Assembly (NCBI GenBank): GCA_020721905.1
Contig: DYLU01000003.1
Location: forward strand, 25,609 to 89,608
Direction of reading: 5' to 3'
DNA from: Leptospira biflexa
GTDB lineage: Bacteria; Spirochaetota; UBA4802; UB4802
DNA: 64,000 nucleotides
The position numbers and the translations under genes are program-made. Positions 10,101-18,499 of the stretch are shown here, in pieces. Positions within the stretch are counted from its first letter, which is position 1, and every line of letters starts with the position of its first letter. The notes below the pieces were generated by a model. The model ran no database searches. It was not told the DNA's origin and saw only the letters and a program-made list of their open reading frames with translations.

Positions 10101-12018
10101 CGAAAACTTTAAATCAAATTTCATGTTCCTTGAAACAATTACACATGCTTCCACTTTTGAAGCATTTATTGCATTTTTGAAGAATCATATCATTGCACAA
10201 TTTTATCCGCAGTATAAAAATTTCATTGAGATAGGTTTTAAACGAATTCTCTTCTACATGTTTAAATTTGGGTTTAAATCAGGCAACGATATTGTGCAAT
10301 TAATTGATGATCTGGCAGCACATAATGATACCAATATATCCGACCTTGGCAAAAGCATTCAGTTCCATAACCGGCCAGGACCCATTATATTTGTATCAGC
10401 CGAGGCAGATCCATTTTCCAAAAGCGGAGGCCTTGCTAATGTTGTGTATGAGTTGCCGCGTGAGCTTGCAAGTCTGGGTGAAGAAGTAATAGTAATAACC
10501 CCAAAATATCGCCATGGTGATGCAACGGCCATGGAAAAAATGAACAATGCTTTAAAAAAATACAATGTCCGGTACACGGGTAAAAATGTGCGTTTCATGA
10601 TAGAACATGCTGCCTATGAAGCTGGTGTACATTATGCACAGGTTGATGGTATCCATTATTATCTGCTGGATCATCACGAGTTCTTTGATGGTTTGTACTG
10701 GGGATATACCGGTCAGGAAAAGCTACGCCGCCGTATTGCATTTGCCCGTGCTACAGCGGAGCTTATCACCACATTTGGCCTGTACCCGCTTTTTGTCATC
10801 ACCAATGATGCATATACCGGTATTTTCAACGGCATTGTCCGCAGTGACCATGTGTACTATGATAATCCAAACTTCAAAAGGACATCCTTCTTCCATATTA
10901 TTCACAACGGTGGCTGGCAATATTTTGATTCATATCACCGGTATGAAGATAACAAAGACCTCTTCTCTTTATTTAATCTTCCGCAATGGCGCTATAATGA
11001 TTTTTCTGATCCCAGCGATTACAACAAAATAAATTGCATGGCTACCGGCATACGATTTGCCGATAGAGTCATTACAGTAAGCCCTTCGTATGCAAGACAG
11101 ATAGAAAAAGCCTGTGATGGTCTTGAAAAGATCCTGCACAATGTTATTGGTATAAGCAATGCATTGGGGGTTGATTTTAAAAACAGAATTCTTATGCGTT
11201 TTCACAATTCAGGTTTTATAGATGAATATTATCCCAAAATGGTTGAAGCGGTAACATCTCATCCCGGAATATTTAAAACATTACAGCAGCGCTATCCTGA
11301 AATACTTGAAGGTATCCATAATTGTGAAAGAATCACAGATCCTCTGCGCAGGGAGTATGTAACCCACATGCGAAACAAATTCTGTTTGCAATATAAATTA
11401 GGTTTTGAAATTAATCCAGATATAATGTTGTTTTCTATGATCCACCGTATAGCCGAGCAAAAAGGTTTTCAGCTTCTTCTGGATGCTTCATATGGAATAT
11501 TTACCACATTAGGATTTCAGGGGATTATTGGCGGTGCAGTGGCATGGGGGGACCAGCGTGGCAGCGAGCTGGCTGCAGGCTTACTTAACCTGCAAAACTA
11601 CTATCCAAAAAACGTAAACGTAAACTTAGGCTTTCAGGATATCAGCATCCCTCTTTTGTCCAGTGATGTGTTTTTAATGCCATCATTACATGAACCGGGA
11701 GGCATTTCACAGCTTGAAGCACTGGCATGCGGATGCCTGGTTGTTGCACGTGCAACAGGAGGTCTGCGTGACACCGTCATTCCCATACGCATGGTAGATT
11801 CATCAGTTGAAGGTAATGGATTTTTATTTTCCGATTTTACTCCTTCATCGTTCTATGATGCCATGCAACGCTGTGCAGAATTCTTTAAACAAAGTGATGA
11901 CACAACAAAAGCACTGGCACGAAAAAACGCCATGCAGTCAGCCTATTTCTGGGATAAACCGGCAAAAGAATATATTGATATATTATATTCGCATAAGGAA
12001 ATTGTACGGGTAGTATAA
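7177..12018 (+). CDS. Fused GH13 alpha-amylase-like enzyme and GT5 glycogen synthase
   Basis: A single 1613-residue frame. Residues 1 to about 340 are an unassigned, mostly helical region. Residues about 340-450 look like a beta-sandwich similar in style to the N-domain of GlgE-type enzymes. A GH13 barrel follows with region I DVVPHLN (about 551), nucleophile Asp626 in GIRFDSAH, acid/base Glu711 in LAECYW and Asp775 in GNHDE, so the catalytic triad is intact. From residue 1069 a GT5 glycogen synthase begins with the ADP-glucose-binding KSGGL (Lys1082), followed by HNGGWQYF, HRIAEQKG and HEPGGISQLEAL with Glu1506. The GT half (about 545 residues) is slightly longer than E. coli GlgA (477). Expected role is ADP-glucose-dependent glycogen elongation coupled to glucan trimming or transfer. 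The GH13 product specificity is uncertain. Confidence 0.9.
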   Translation: MLQKVSTQSSLCRFTLSDEEKLSDERVKEEIRKAFQELRAFPFVVHSGIIDSLKKGVDPSSLKDSFAAIRNDIFAAITDSPQAKEKIVSDVRLQGRILDAIITIHSAIARGNFTSIINRRFVLIKERPAWPTLYYISPQSAVLSHVGQGPQWTEIPTIYLGFNIFNVLALDKEQKYDRAFYWLLRVEERAIETGYSHIEVYPPHVSRALNELLDEVIRIATISEVEFKEIPARKKIRAFTVRNRESFLKMLNARRDDGNFDFEKNLKAIRSLERLARRYKKGYDFNSLREIVRLLVAASGHDIHEIRNNANILLERIFAPKEFDAPLSTSFVNCAAGSIHTFEFPIPEEGNYFVRIFHNAGTNPYPLEQDIAYIDIDLAFNETKGVYTAHHTFNELGHYDFLVYRKRKKRSQWVGYEGCSGRINVIPDMRGEIVLEIFPDIHGHTRIYWMDEEHPGLVYNEHGEVIRLGRFSDITAHLEDLKERYHITALYLLGVQKRGTNREDWAPEATSPSPFSPVSLVEIEDFLGGEKEFLELIAKAHAMDIKVIIDVVPHLNRRSTELPDEYAVKCYDDSGNLVIRASTDGRYGSWNDGKLLNYRKLEVWEWLINSVTTLIDKYDIDGIRFDSAHAVPIMMKKNNYPFIWGQYRSLESLVEGEIIVNDREDGHFITTGYFDSACRDQIAIPFHYLLMSRIAQKLKEKNKTFFVHLAECYWGHERYLTRSGIIPYNSALFKICEGIIHGTTDVREVYHFYDNYLPYALPPGTELLGILGNHDERRALNTFGHRGLRAAIGLTIFMNNIIMDYEGSAEGESWKAFLDNIYVNWNQFEYAAHRSLESFYRQWYRFHRNNKGEGYLIWANNTQVAASIKFTEQTIWIGVFNFADSSQNVALQFDNPRLPIADDTFFKVVDPVYSPITKHYSYFTGKELKASKIYSVVSYTDRIKLLKLEPVSDIAPLYSEFLRDSLFRLYSISNPENFKSNFMFLETITHASTFEAFIAFLKNHIIAQFYPQYKNFIEIGFKRILFYMFKFGFKSGNDIVQLIDDLAAHNDTNISDLGKSIQFHNRPGPIIFVSAEADPFSKSGGLANVVYELPRELASLGEEVIVITPKYRHGDATAMEKMNNALKKYNVRYTGKNVRFMIEHAAYEAGVHYAQVDGIHYYLLDHHEFFDGLYWGYTGQEKLRRRIAFARATAELITTFGLYPLFVITNDAYTGIFNGIVRSDHVYYDNPNFKRTSFFHIIHNGGWQYFDSYHRYEDNKDLFSLFNLPQWRYNDFSDPSDYNKINCMATGIRFADRVITVSPSYARQIEKACDGLEKILHNVIGISNALGVDFKNRILMRFHNSGFIDEYYPKMVEAVTSHPGIFKTLQQRYPEILEGIHNCERITDPLRREYVTHMRNKFCLQYKLGFEINPDIMLFSMIHRIAEQKGFQLLLDASYGIFTTLGFQGIIGGAVAWGDQRGSELAAGLLNLQNYYPKNVNVNLGFQDISIPLLSSDVFLMPSLHEPGGISQLEALACGCLVVARATGGLRDTVIPIRMVDSSVEGNGFLFSDFTPSSFYDAMQRCAEFFKQSDDTTKALARKNAMQSAYFWDKPAKEYIDILYSHKEIVRVV

Positions 12019-12025
12019 AATAAAA

Positions 12026-12064
12026 GAGCCTTCCACAAACACCATCAGTACAAGTGGGAGGCCC
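12026..12064. repeat. Imperfect inverted repeat after the amylase-GlgA fusion
   Basis: GAGCCTTCCAC at 12026-12036 pairs with GTGGGAGGCCC at 12054-12064, with one mismatch and one G-T pair, around a 17-base loop. Read on the minus strand it is followed by TTTTATTTTAT and so looks like a terminator in that direction, although no minus-strand gene enters here. On the plus strand there is no T-tract. It may act as an mRNA 3'-end stabiliser. Confidence 0.4.
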
Positions 12065-12132
12065 TGGAGTGTAAAATGATCTGATAATTTAATCGGAAGT
12101 GTAATGTAAAAACTTGAATGTTTTATTGTGTT

Positions 12133-12705
12133 ATGAAAAAAAAATATATCATTACAGCAGTTTTACTATGGATACTATCATGTTCCTCAAGTGAAAAAGC
12201 AGAGCTGGGGAATATTGTTGGTTCTATTAATGGACAGCCTGTTATACCCTATACTGCCAACAAACTTTACATATTACCCTTTACCAATCAGACCAACATC
12301 CCGGGCTATGAAGAAAAGATAAAACAGCGTATAACAGAAAAAATCATAACAGGTGGCAGGTTGGCTATAGCTTCCTTACAGGCTGATAGCGACGTAACTC
12401 TTACAGGTACAATTCAGTCATTTCAGATGCAGCCAATCGTGATTGACAGCGCAGGAATAATTAAAAAAAAGCGATTATTAATAATTGCTGTGATAAGTTT
12501 AATAAATGCTCAAACCGGAAATTACATTTTTCGCAATATCACTGTACAGGCATTTAAAGAGTTTTCGGACACTGAAGCACCTGTTACACCAATTAACATT
12601 GTCCAGGATGATGTGGAACAGGTTTTAGCTTCACGGATTGCTTTGCAGGTTGAAACAGGCTGGTACACTTCGCTTAAAACAGGAGTGGAAAAAGGAAGGA
12701 AATAA
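12133..12705 (+). CDS. lptE: LptE-like LPS-assembly lipoprotein
   Basis: About 190 residues with signal MKKKYIITAVLLWILSC and lipobox ILSC. The core YILPFTNQTNIPGYEEKI, then ITEKIITGG and DVTLTGTIQSF, follows the LptE pattern: an LPFxN strand, a helix that ends in a loop, and a strand where the protein describes a value added by earlier ones. LptE anchors the LptD translocon in the outer membrane. The strongest support is synteny: lptE lies directly upstream of holA in many Gram-negatives and does so here, with one base between stop and start. I chose ATG 12133 because it gives a clean signal peptide; an ATG five codons earlier is possible and neither has a strong Shine-Dalgarno. Confidence 0.65.
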   Translation: MKKKYIITAVLLWILSCSSSEKAELGNIVGSINGQPVIPYTANKLYILPFTNQTNIPGYEEKIKQRITEKIITGGRLAIASLQADSDVTLTGTIQSFQMQPIVIDSAGIIKKKRLLIIAVISLINAQTGNYIFRNITVQAFKEFSDTEAPVTPINIVQDDVEQVLASRIALQVETGWYTSLKTGVEKGRK

Positions 12706-12706
12706 T

Positions 12707-13711
12707 ATGGCATCAAAGACACTTACGGCTAATGAATTTAAATCCGCCATTCAAAAAGAGCTATCACACATATACTGCTTTTGTGGAAACGATGAAAACC
12801 AGAAAGAAGAAGCGGTTAGTCTCATTGCATCACAACTGTGGAAAAACAAGCCTCAGGATTATAAAATAACAACGTACTTTGCTGAAGATGCACTTGAACA
12901 GGCTCTTGCCGCCATTGCGTCAGTTTCACTGTTTGACGATACTGCTCTATATATAATCAAACATTGTGAACAGGCAAGTTCATCAAATAAAATTCATACA
13001 ATGGTACTTGACTGTATTAATAATCTGCCCAACTCAGTCTTCGTTATTTTCGATACGCAGGAGAACAAGCTGCCTGCATTGCTCCCATCACAAATTCACG
13101 CCCGCATTCCCGCAGTTCAGTTTTACCGACCCTTTGAAGAAAACTGCAAATCGTATATACTGAAAAAGTGCAAGGATTTATCATTAACTATCTCACAGGA
13201 AGCAACGGAATTTCTTGTTGAATTGACAGCCAGTAATATTAAGGAGATTGATGATATTCTTACCACCATATCTTTTTCCGGCCATACTGATGTCTCAAAA
13301 GATTTCCTTGAAGGCTTTGTTATTAATGAAAGACAATCAATAGAATTTGAATTTGTTGATTGTTTCTTTTTAAAAGATAAACATGCATGGGACATTCTTT
13401 CAGAAGCTATTGAACGAAATATAAATCAAATATTGCTCATATCCCTTTTATTCAATCATGCACAAAAATTAGAACAATTTCATATACAAACAGCAAAAGG
13501 CGTTAACTTTGATTCACTTATGAAAGAATTGAAGATATATGGGAAAAGGCAAAAAGTATTTGCCAAACAGGCATCTATCTATACCCTTGATAATGTCAGA
13601 AAATTAATCGCAACGCTATATACGTATGATATACAGCTTAAAAGCTATCGCTCGGGAGGTTTTCCCCAGGAAAATCCGCTAATAGACCTTTTATTACAAA
13701 TTTCTGCGTGA
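12707..13711 (+). CDS. holA: DNA polymerase III subunit delta
   Basis: The delta subunit of the clamp loader opens the beta sliding clamp. The 334-residue length matches HolA. Recognisable features are the early ELSHIYCFCGNDENQKEEAV segment equal to the degenerate P-loop region, the stretch FVIFDTQENKLPALLPSQ where other HolA proteins have the clamp-loader strand, and the C-terminal helical region ending RSGGFPQENPLIDLLL. GGAAGGA overlaps the end of lptE and precedes ATG 12707. The class I adenylate cyclase begins 7 bases after its stop. Confidence 0.8.
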   Translation: MASKTLTANEFKSAIQKELSHIYCFCGNDENQKEEAVSLIASQLWKNKPQDYKITTYFAEDALEQALAAIASVSLFDDTALYIIKHCEQASSSNKIHTMVLDCINNLPNSVFVIFDTQENKLPALLPSQIHARIPAVQFYRPFEENCKSYILKKCKDLSLTISQEATEFLVELTASNIKEIDDILTTISFSGHTDVSKDFLEGFVINERQSIEFEFVDCFFLKDKHAWDILSEAIERNINQILLISLLFNHAQKLEQFHIQTAKGVNFDSLMKELKIYGKRQKVFAKQASIYTLDNVRKLIATLYTYDIQLKSYRSGGFPQENPLIDLLLQISA

Positions 13712-13718
13712 TGATACT

Positions 13719-16448
13719 GTGCATATGGATCTTCTCCAAACAATAATAGAAAATAAGGAAAAGTTCATAGCGTTTAACAATGAAAAGTTTAAGCGCTTTC
13801 AACAGCTTATTCCCAATCCAGCAATGCGCAGAATTGTAAACACCATCCCTTTTTTACTCTGTATCAATAATAAAAAGATGCCCGGTTATGTTGAAGGGGA
13901 TGTACCTATAGGAATAAAAAATTTCAACCTTGATGAAGACACAAAACGGTATTTGCATGGGCGTTATCCCGGCATCACCTTCCATGATTTTGAACGTGGC
14001 GATTTTATCAAGATGTTTGCTGTTATGGGCAGTGTTGGCACAGTAGCATATAATAAAAAATCAGACCTTGACTACTGGGCATGTATTCATAGAAACACTG
14101 TATCAAAGGAACAATTTGATAATTTTAGCAAAAAAGTAACCATGATACAAGAGTGGGCTTCAAAAGAATTAGCAGTACCCGTACATATATTTATTAATGA
14201 TATTGAAAGCGTTAAAAATAATATTTTTGCTGAAGACGAAGAAGAAGCATTTGGCACTACCGTTGGCGCAGTTCTGAAAGATGAATTTTTCCGAAGTTCA
14301 ATTATTATTGCAGGCAAAATTCCTTTCTGGTGGGTTGTTCCAAGTTTTATCAAGGATGATGAATACGAAGCATTGTACAATCAACTCCCCGATGAAATGA
14401 AAAGGGATGATTTTATTGACCTTGGAAATCTTTATGAAATATCCAGGGAAGATTTTCTGGGTGCTGCTCTTTTTCAAATAATAAAATCACTGGGGAACCC
14501 TTTTAAATCAATCTTGAAGATTGGAGTTCTGGAAAAATATCTGTTTGGGAAAAGCGATTCGCCTCTTTTAAGTCAGAAAGTTAAAATGCATGTGCTGCTC
14601 AGCCGGCTTACCAATTCAATACTGGATGCCTACCTTTTGATGTTTGATGAAGTTTATGATTACTATAGCCAGACAATGAATGATCCTGCCATACTTCAAA
14701 TATTAAAGCAAAACCTTTATCTAAAAATTGATCCGCAGCTATCCAAATATGTGGGGATAAAAGATAAAAAGAATATTCCCTATAAAGTAGCCGTAATGTT
14801 CAAGTATGTCCATGACTGGAACTGGAACATTAAAATTATTCAGGATATGGATAACTTTGATAACTGGGACTTCCAGCGGGTAATGCATTTCTGGGATACA
14901 GTAAAAAAATTCATGCTGATCAGCTATCAAAAAATAGCATCACAGTTCAGCGCTCTTAATCTAAAACAACAAATATCGGAAACTGATTTCACATTATTAT
15001 CACGAAAAATAAAGTCACATTTTTCGGTTGAAGAAAATAAGGTTGATAAGCTTATAACATTTAAAGACACTCCCGCTGAACCTATTTTATATATTGAACC
15101 TGTTAATGAAGGTATACGTGAAGTTAAATGGCGGCTGTTTAAAAGAAACCGCAGTGAAAAAAATGTGTTCACCACCACCACATTGCGTACAGAAAGCGAC
15201 CTGGTTAAGCTGTTAGTATGGTTAACGATTAATAAAGTTTATGACCATTCCGTTACCCGTGTTAATATTCAGTCCGGATATGTGCGAATAAATCAGAATC
15301 TGGTTGTTGAACTGCTAAACCAGCTGTCAAAGTTTTTTTCCGAAAAAGGGGAAATCAAAACCAAATACTATCTCAAACCAGCTTTTAACATGCTCCAGTG
15401 TATTATTCTCAATTTTAATAATGATGCTGCGGAACATTTAGATTCATTATATCATGTCTATTCAACAAGCTGGGGTGAACAATACATAAAACAATGCACC
15501 AATACCAGTGATATTGCACACATACTTCAAAATATCCTTAAAGATGGTCTTGAATTAAAACTTCCCTTTGACGATTATTGCCTGATAAACAGCCCGGGTA
15601 CTCACAAACGTTTTTGCAAAAACTTCATACAGCTTTTTAGAGAATCATATAATGCCATAATTCACAGCCCCACTCCATATAGCCGTTTTATTGGTGAGCT
15701 TGAAGGCCTGTATTTTACTGCTTTACGCAACAATACTATTGAAGTTCAGGCATTTGATCATATTGTAAAGGTATTGACAACACTCACATTAAAGCCCGGC
15801 ATAGAAGCTCATTATACATTCTATGGCGATTCATACCATCTCCAGGTGCTGCAGGCATTATATAACAAACAAATTAAAAAGGGGATTACAATTGGTTATC
15901 TTGAAGACAGTGATAAATTACATGTATATGTCATTAATGAAAAAGGTAATATTTTTACCTTCTTTGCACCAAAAAACATAAAGAGCGTCTTTTTATATCA
16001 TATATACGGATTTTGCACAAACGTCCTCAAACGACTGCCAGGCAACGTAAGGGAAAGTGAGTCAAGCATTGTCTGCTATGGTGCTCAGGCTGACCGCAGA
16101 GGTGGCATCAGCCTTATTGATGAAACCGGTAAAATACATGGTGATTATCTACTGAATTTTACAAAATCCAAAGCCCTACGTGTTCAGATAGCTCGCCATA
16201 TGGGTAATGAAATTTTTTATAACTTTATATTTCCCGACAATGTAACTTCCGGATTTATGACAATTAAAGAACTGTACAGCGTAAAACGTAAAATTATTGA
16301 GTTAAAAAACACGGGAATGCCAGTATATCCTTATATTGGCGAACTTGTATTTAATGATCTGAATCAAAAAGAAATGGTACTGGGATCAAGCATTTACTTT
16401 GTGGAAAAATATAAATTAGAACTCATGCTTCAGCGGGCACAAGCATAG
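13719..16448 (+). CDS. cyaA: Class I (CyaA-type) adenylate cyclase
   Basis: Makes cAMP from ATP. The 909 residues resemble enterobacterial CyaA. The nucleotidyltransferase-type active site reads GSVGTVAYNKKSDLDYW, with Gly104-Ser105 and the metal-binding pair Asp116/Asp118, directly comparable to the GS and SDLDIW of E. coli CyaA. The catalytic domain spans roughly residues 30-420 and a long C-terminal regulatory region follows; E. coli CyaA is 848 residues. The start is uncertain between GTG 13719 and ATG 13725; neither has a clear Shine-Dalgarno. It is translationally close to holA. This class is best known from gammaproteobacteria. Confidence 0.85.
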   Translation: MHMDLLQTIIENKEKFIAFNNEKFKRFQQLIPNPAMRRIVNTIPFLLCINNKKMPGYVEGDVPIGIKNFNLDEDTKRYLHGRYPGITFHDFERGDFIKMFAVMGSVGTVAYNKKSDLDYWACIHRNTVSKEQFDNFSKKVTMIQEWASKELAVPVHIFINDIESVKNNIFAEDEEEAFGTTVGAVLKDEFFRSSIIIAGKIPFWWVVPSFIKDDEYEALYNQLPDEMKRDDFIDLGNLYEISREDFLGAALFQIIKSLGNPFKSILKIGVLEKYLFGKSDSPLLSQKVKMHVLLSRLTNSILDAYLLMFDEVYDYYSQTMNDPAILQILKQNLYLKIDPQLSKYVGIKDKKNIPYKVAVMFKYVHDWNWNIKIIQDMDNFDNWDFQRVMHFWDTVKKFMLISYQKIASQFSALNLKQQISETDFTLLSRKIKSHFSVEENKVDKLITFKDTPAEPILYIEPVNEGIREVKWRLFKRNRSEKNVFTTTTLRTESDLVKLLVWLTINKVYDHSVTRVNIQSGYVRINQNLVVELLNQLSKFFSEKGEIKTKYYLKPAFNMLQCIILNFNNDAAEHLDSLYHVYSTSWGEQYIKQCTNTSDIAHILQNILKDGLELKLPFDDYCLINSPGTHKRFCKNFIQLFRESYNAIIHSPTPYSRFIGELEGLYFTALRNNTIEVQAFDHIVKVLTTLTLKPGIEAHYTFYGDSYHLQVLQALYNKQIKKGITIGYLEDSDKLHVYVINEKGNIFTFFAPKNIKSVFLYHIYGFCTNVLKRLPGNVRESESSIVCYGAQADRRGGISLIDETGKIHGDYLLNFTKSKALRVQIARHMGNEIFYNFIFPDNVTSGFMTIKELYSVKRKIIELKNTGMPVYPYIGELVFNDLNQKEMVLGSSIYFVEKYKLELMLQRAQA

Positions 16449-16454
16449 AAAAAC

Positions 16455-16988
16455 TCAATATTCGCCGCCAGGGAAATTATCCTTAAAGAAGCGTATTTTC
16501 TTTTTCTGGGTTTCCACTTCCTGTTTATTAATAGTGCCTTTTTCCAATGCTATATCCAGCAATTTTACTTCTGTGTCGTCCTCAGCTTTCTTTGATTTAT
16601 CTTCATCATCCTGCTGTAACTTTGCAATCTTTTTATCAATGTCATCCTGTGTTAACATTGAAAATTCCTGTTCTTCCAGCTCTACTGCTGTCTCTTTAAT
16701 TTTATTTTCTTTTGGCTCTTTCTTTTTAGAGGGTTTCTTCTTAGGTTCAGCAATTAAAGATTCACCAACATCTTCCTCTTCCGGCTGCAGATTGGCTGGT
16801 GGATTTGCTATTTTTAATTCCAGCATTTTAATCCGTTCACCCAGCAAAATATTTATTTGTTTTTCAATGGTAATAAATATCGGCTGGGTAAAAGACTTGT
16901 TTCTCTGTAATGATTTTTCAAGTTTCCGCAATTCACGTATATCCTGATCAATCATTTCTATACGTTTCAGCACATGAATAACCTTCAT
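16455..16988 (-). CDS. Lys/Glu-rich coiled-coil protein of unknown function
   Basis: About 177 residues, no signal peptide. The N-terminal 60 residues form amphipathic helices with a heptad look (MKVIHVLKRIEMIDQDIREL). The middle is a low-complexity stretch dominated by Lys, Glu, Pro and Asp, and the C-terminus ends FFKDNFPGGEY. I chose ATG 16988, which has GAGG 8 bases upstream, instead of the TTG two codons earlier. It faces the adenylate cyclase with 6 bases between stops. No known family recognised. Confidence 0.75.
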   Translation of the reverse strand: MKVIHVLKRIEMIDQDIRELRKLEKSLQRNKSFTQPIFITIEKQINILLGERIKMLELKIANPPANLQPEEEDVGESLIAEPKKKPSKKKEPKENKIKETAVELEEQEFSMLTQDDIDKKIAKLQQDDEDKSKKAEDDTEVKLLDIALEKGTINKQEVETQKKKIRFFKDNFPGGEY

Positions 16989-17466
16989 AATCAAACCTCA
17001 AATAGATAGCGTAAAATAAAACAAACCACTTTATTGTATAGGCACTATGACCATAACACTTTAACAATGAAAAACATATTTCATTATTAATGTCAATAAC
17101 CTTTTCAATTACATAAAAATTTATTTTTTGTCCAATACCACATATATTTTCAATGGATTTTTTAATAGCAACTTATTACGATAGAATAATAATTTATAAA
17201 GCAACGGCAAAGCTACGTTTTGTTGTGTTATTATAAGTGTTTTGATTACGATCCCATCACGTTTAAGCAGCTATAAATAACAAAATTCTATTTCATCTCT
17301 CTTCTTACTATTTTCAATTTTTTAACTAATAGTAACCTTTTACTATAGCATTATTCTTGTCATACTGTACTATGAATACACACTATTTGTACTATTGATT
17401 GATTAATTATTGTTGACATATATTCTTATATGTTGTATTTAGACATACTATTATACGGATGGTTAT
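16989..17466. other. 478-base AT-rich intergenic region
   Basis: Very AT-rich region between the divergent coiled-coil gene and the envelope locus. It carries one good plus-strand promoter just before 17467, listed separately. I see no open frame with a Shine-Dalgarno, no RNA gene and no long repeat. Confidence 0.5.
17413..17441 (+). promoter_or_regulatory. Strong sigma-70-like promoter for the envelope locus
   Basis: A consensus -35 TTGACA at 17413-17418 and TATTTA at 17436-17441 have exactly 17 bases between them. Transcription would start about 20 bases before the ATG at 17467 and drive the three following genes. Confidence 0.55.
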
Positions 17467-18486
17467 ATGATTCGTTATTGTATTGTAGCAGTTATTATAT
17501 CATTAAGTTTTTCTTTATATGGGTGCAAAGAAGATTATGATGAATACCTTCTTGTGCAGGTATCAGGCACCATAAGCGGGGAACTCCCCTCCAGCTGGTC
17601 AAAACCCATGGCAATGGCTCACTATCCCAAATTCAGCCGCCAGTTTGGTACCAATATGTATGGTAAAGTAGAAGGAGCGTCATGGTATGTCTTTGTTGAA
17701 AAAAATTCTGATGTTCAACTGTATCTTTTCAATGATGAAAATGCCAACGATGCCTATGACTGGCCGTATGAACCACGAATCCCTGCTTCGTTAACAGTTA
17801 CCTTACCGCTTACTATAGGCGAAAATGACAAAAACGATATTGTCATACCCATAAGAAAAGTTTCAGGAAGCATTGCAAACATCCCCTCTTTTTTCAATAA
17901 TCCGATAGTTGCACTTGTGTATCCTGACTCCAATGGATGGCCCACACTTGAGGCATATTCACCTGTATATACTACTGGGACTTCAGGCACATTTGAAGTG
18001 TATGGTGCAGCCCTTCCTAATTACAAATTATGGATTATTAACGATGCAAACAATAACGGTGTGTACGATTATACTACAAGAGAGCCATATGTTACTATAC
18101 CTGAACGAGAAGCAAAGGCGCTTGATCAAGATACAAAAGTTATAAACCTTTCATCATCATATGCTACCATTGAAACAACCCTTGGTTCCTTAGAGGGAAG
18201 TATAGACAATCAAAGTAGTTGGAACTACCCTCAGGCTGCACTGTATCAGGGCTGGGATATTATGGCGTACAATCCTCTCGGTGATACTGCATTTTCATTT
18301 TGCATGGTTGATTCATATAAAATAAACAGTGGTTCAGCTGAAAATCCTTCATATTATATTCTTCTTTTTGATGACGATAATCCACATGATGGTATCTATA
18401 TCTATGATGATGAGCATGATGAAGTAAATCAGGGGCCGGCATTTGATACATCTGAAACAGGTATAACGCGTCACACCAATGAATGA
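17467..18486 (+). CDS. Lipoprotein with three related repeats and acidic Asp/Asn loops
   Basis: The 339 residues begin with a lipoprotein signal ending LYGC (Cys20). After it come three units of about 95-110 residues. Each opens with a strand of the form VSGTISG / VSGSIAN / LEGSIDN, followed by a W or F, then an aliphatic-Tyr strand (AMAHYP, ALVYPD, AALYQG), and ends in an acidic loop (NDENANDAYDW, NDANNNGVYDY, DDDNPHDGIYIYDD). These loops resemble calcium-binding DxNxD loops. Probably an outer-membrane-anchored surface protein. First gene of a three-gene set; its stop overlaps the earliest possible start of the next gene. Not a family I recognise. Confidence 0.8.
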   Translation: MIRYCIVAVIISLSFSLYGCKEDYDEYLLVQVSGTISGELPSSWSKPMAMAHYPKFSRQFGTNMYGKVEGASWYVFVEKNSDVQLYLFNDENANDAYDWPYEPRIPASLTVTLPLTIGENDKNDIVIPIRKVSGSIANIPSFFNNPIVALVYPDSNGWPTLEAYSPVYTTGTSGTFEVYGAALPNYKLWIINDANNNGVYDYTTREPYVTIPEREAKALDQDTKVINLSSSYATIETTLGSLEGSIDNQSSWNYPQAALYQGWDIMAYNPLGDTAFSFCMVDSYKINSGSAENPSYYILLFDDDNPHDGIYIYDDEHDEVNQGPAFDTSETGITRHTNE

Positions 18487-18499
18487 GAGGTTCAACTCT

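Noticed and set aside
10607-11032. 141-residue frame inside the glycogen synthase half
   Set aside because: Shadow frame within strongly conserved GT5 motifs.
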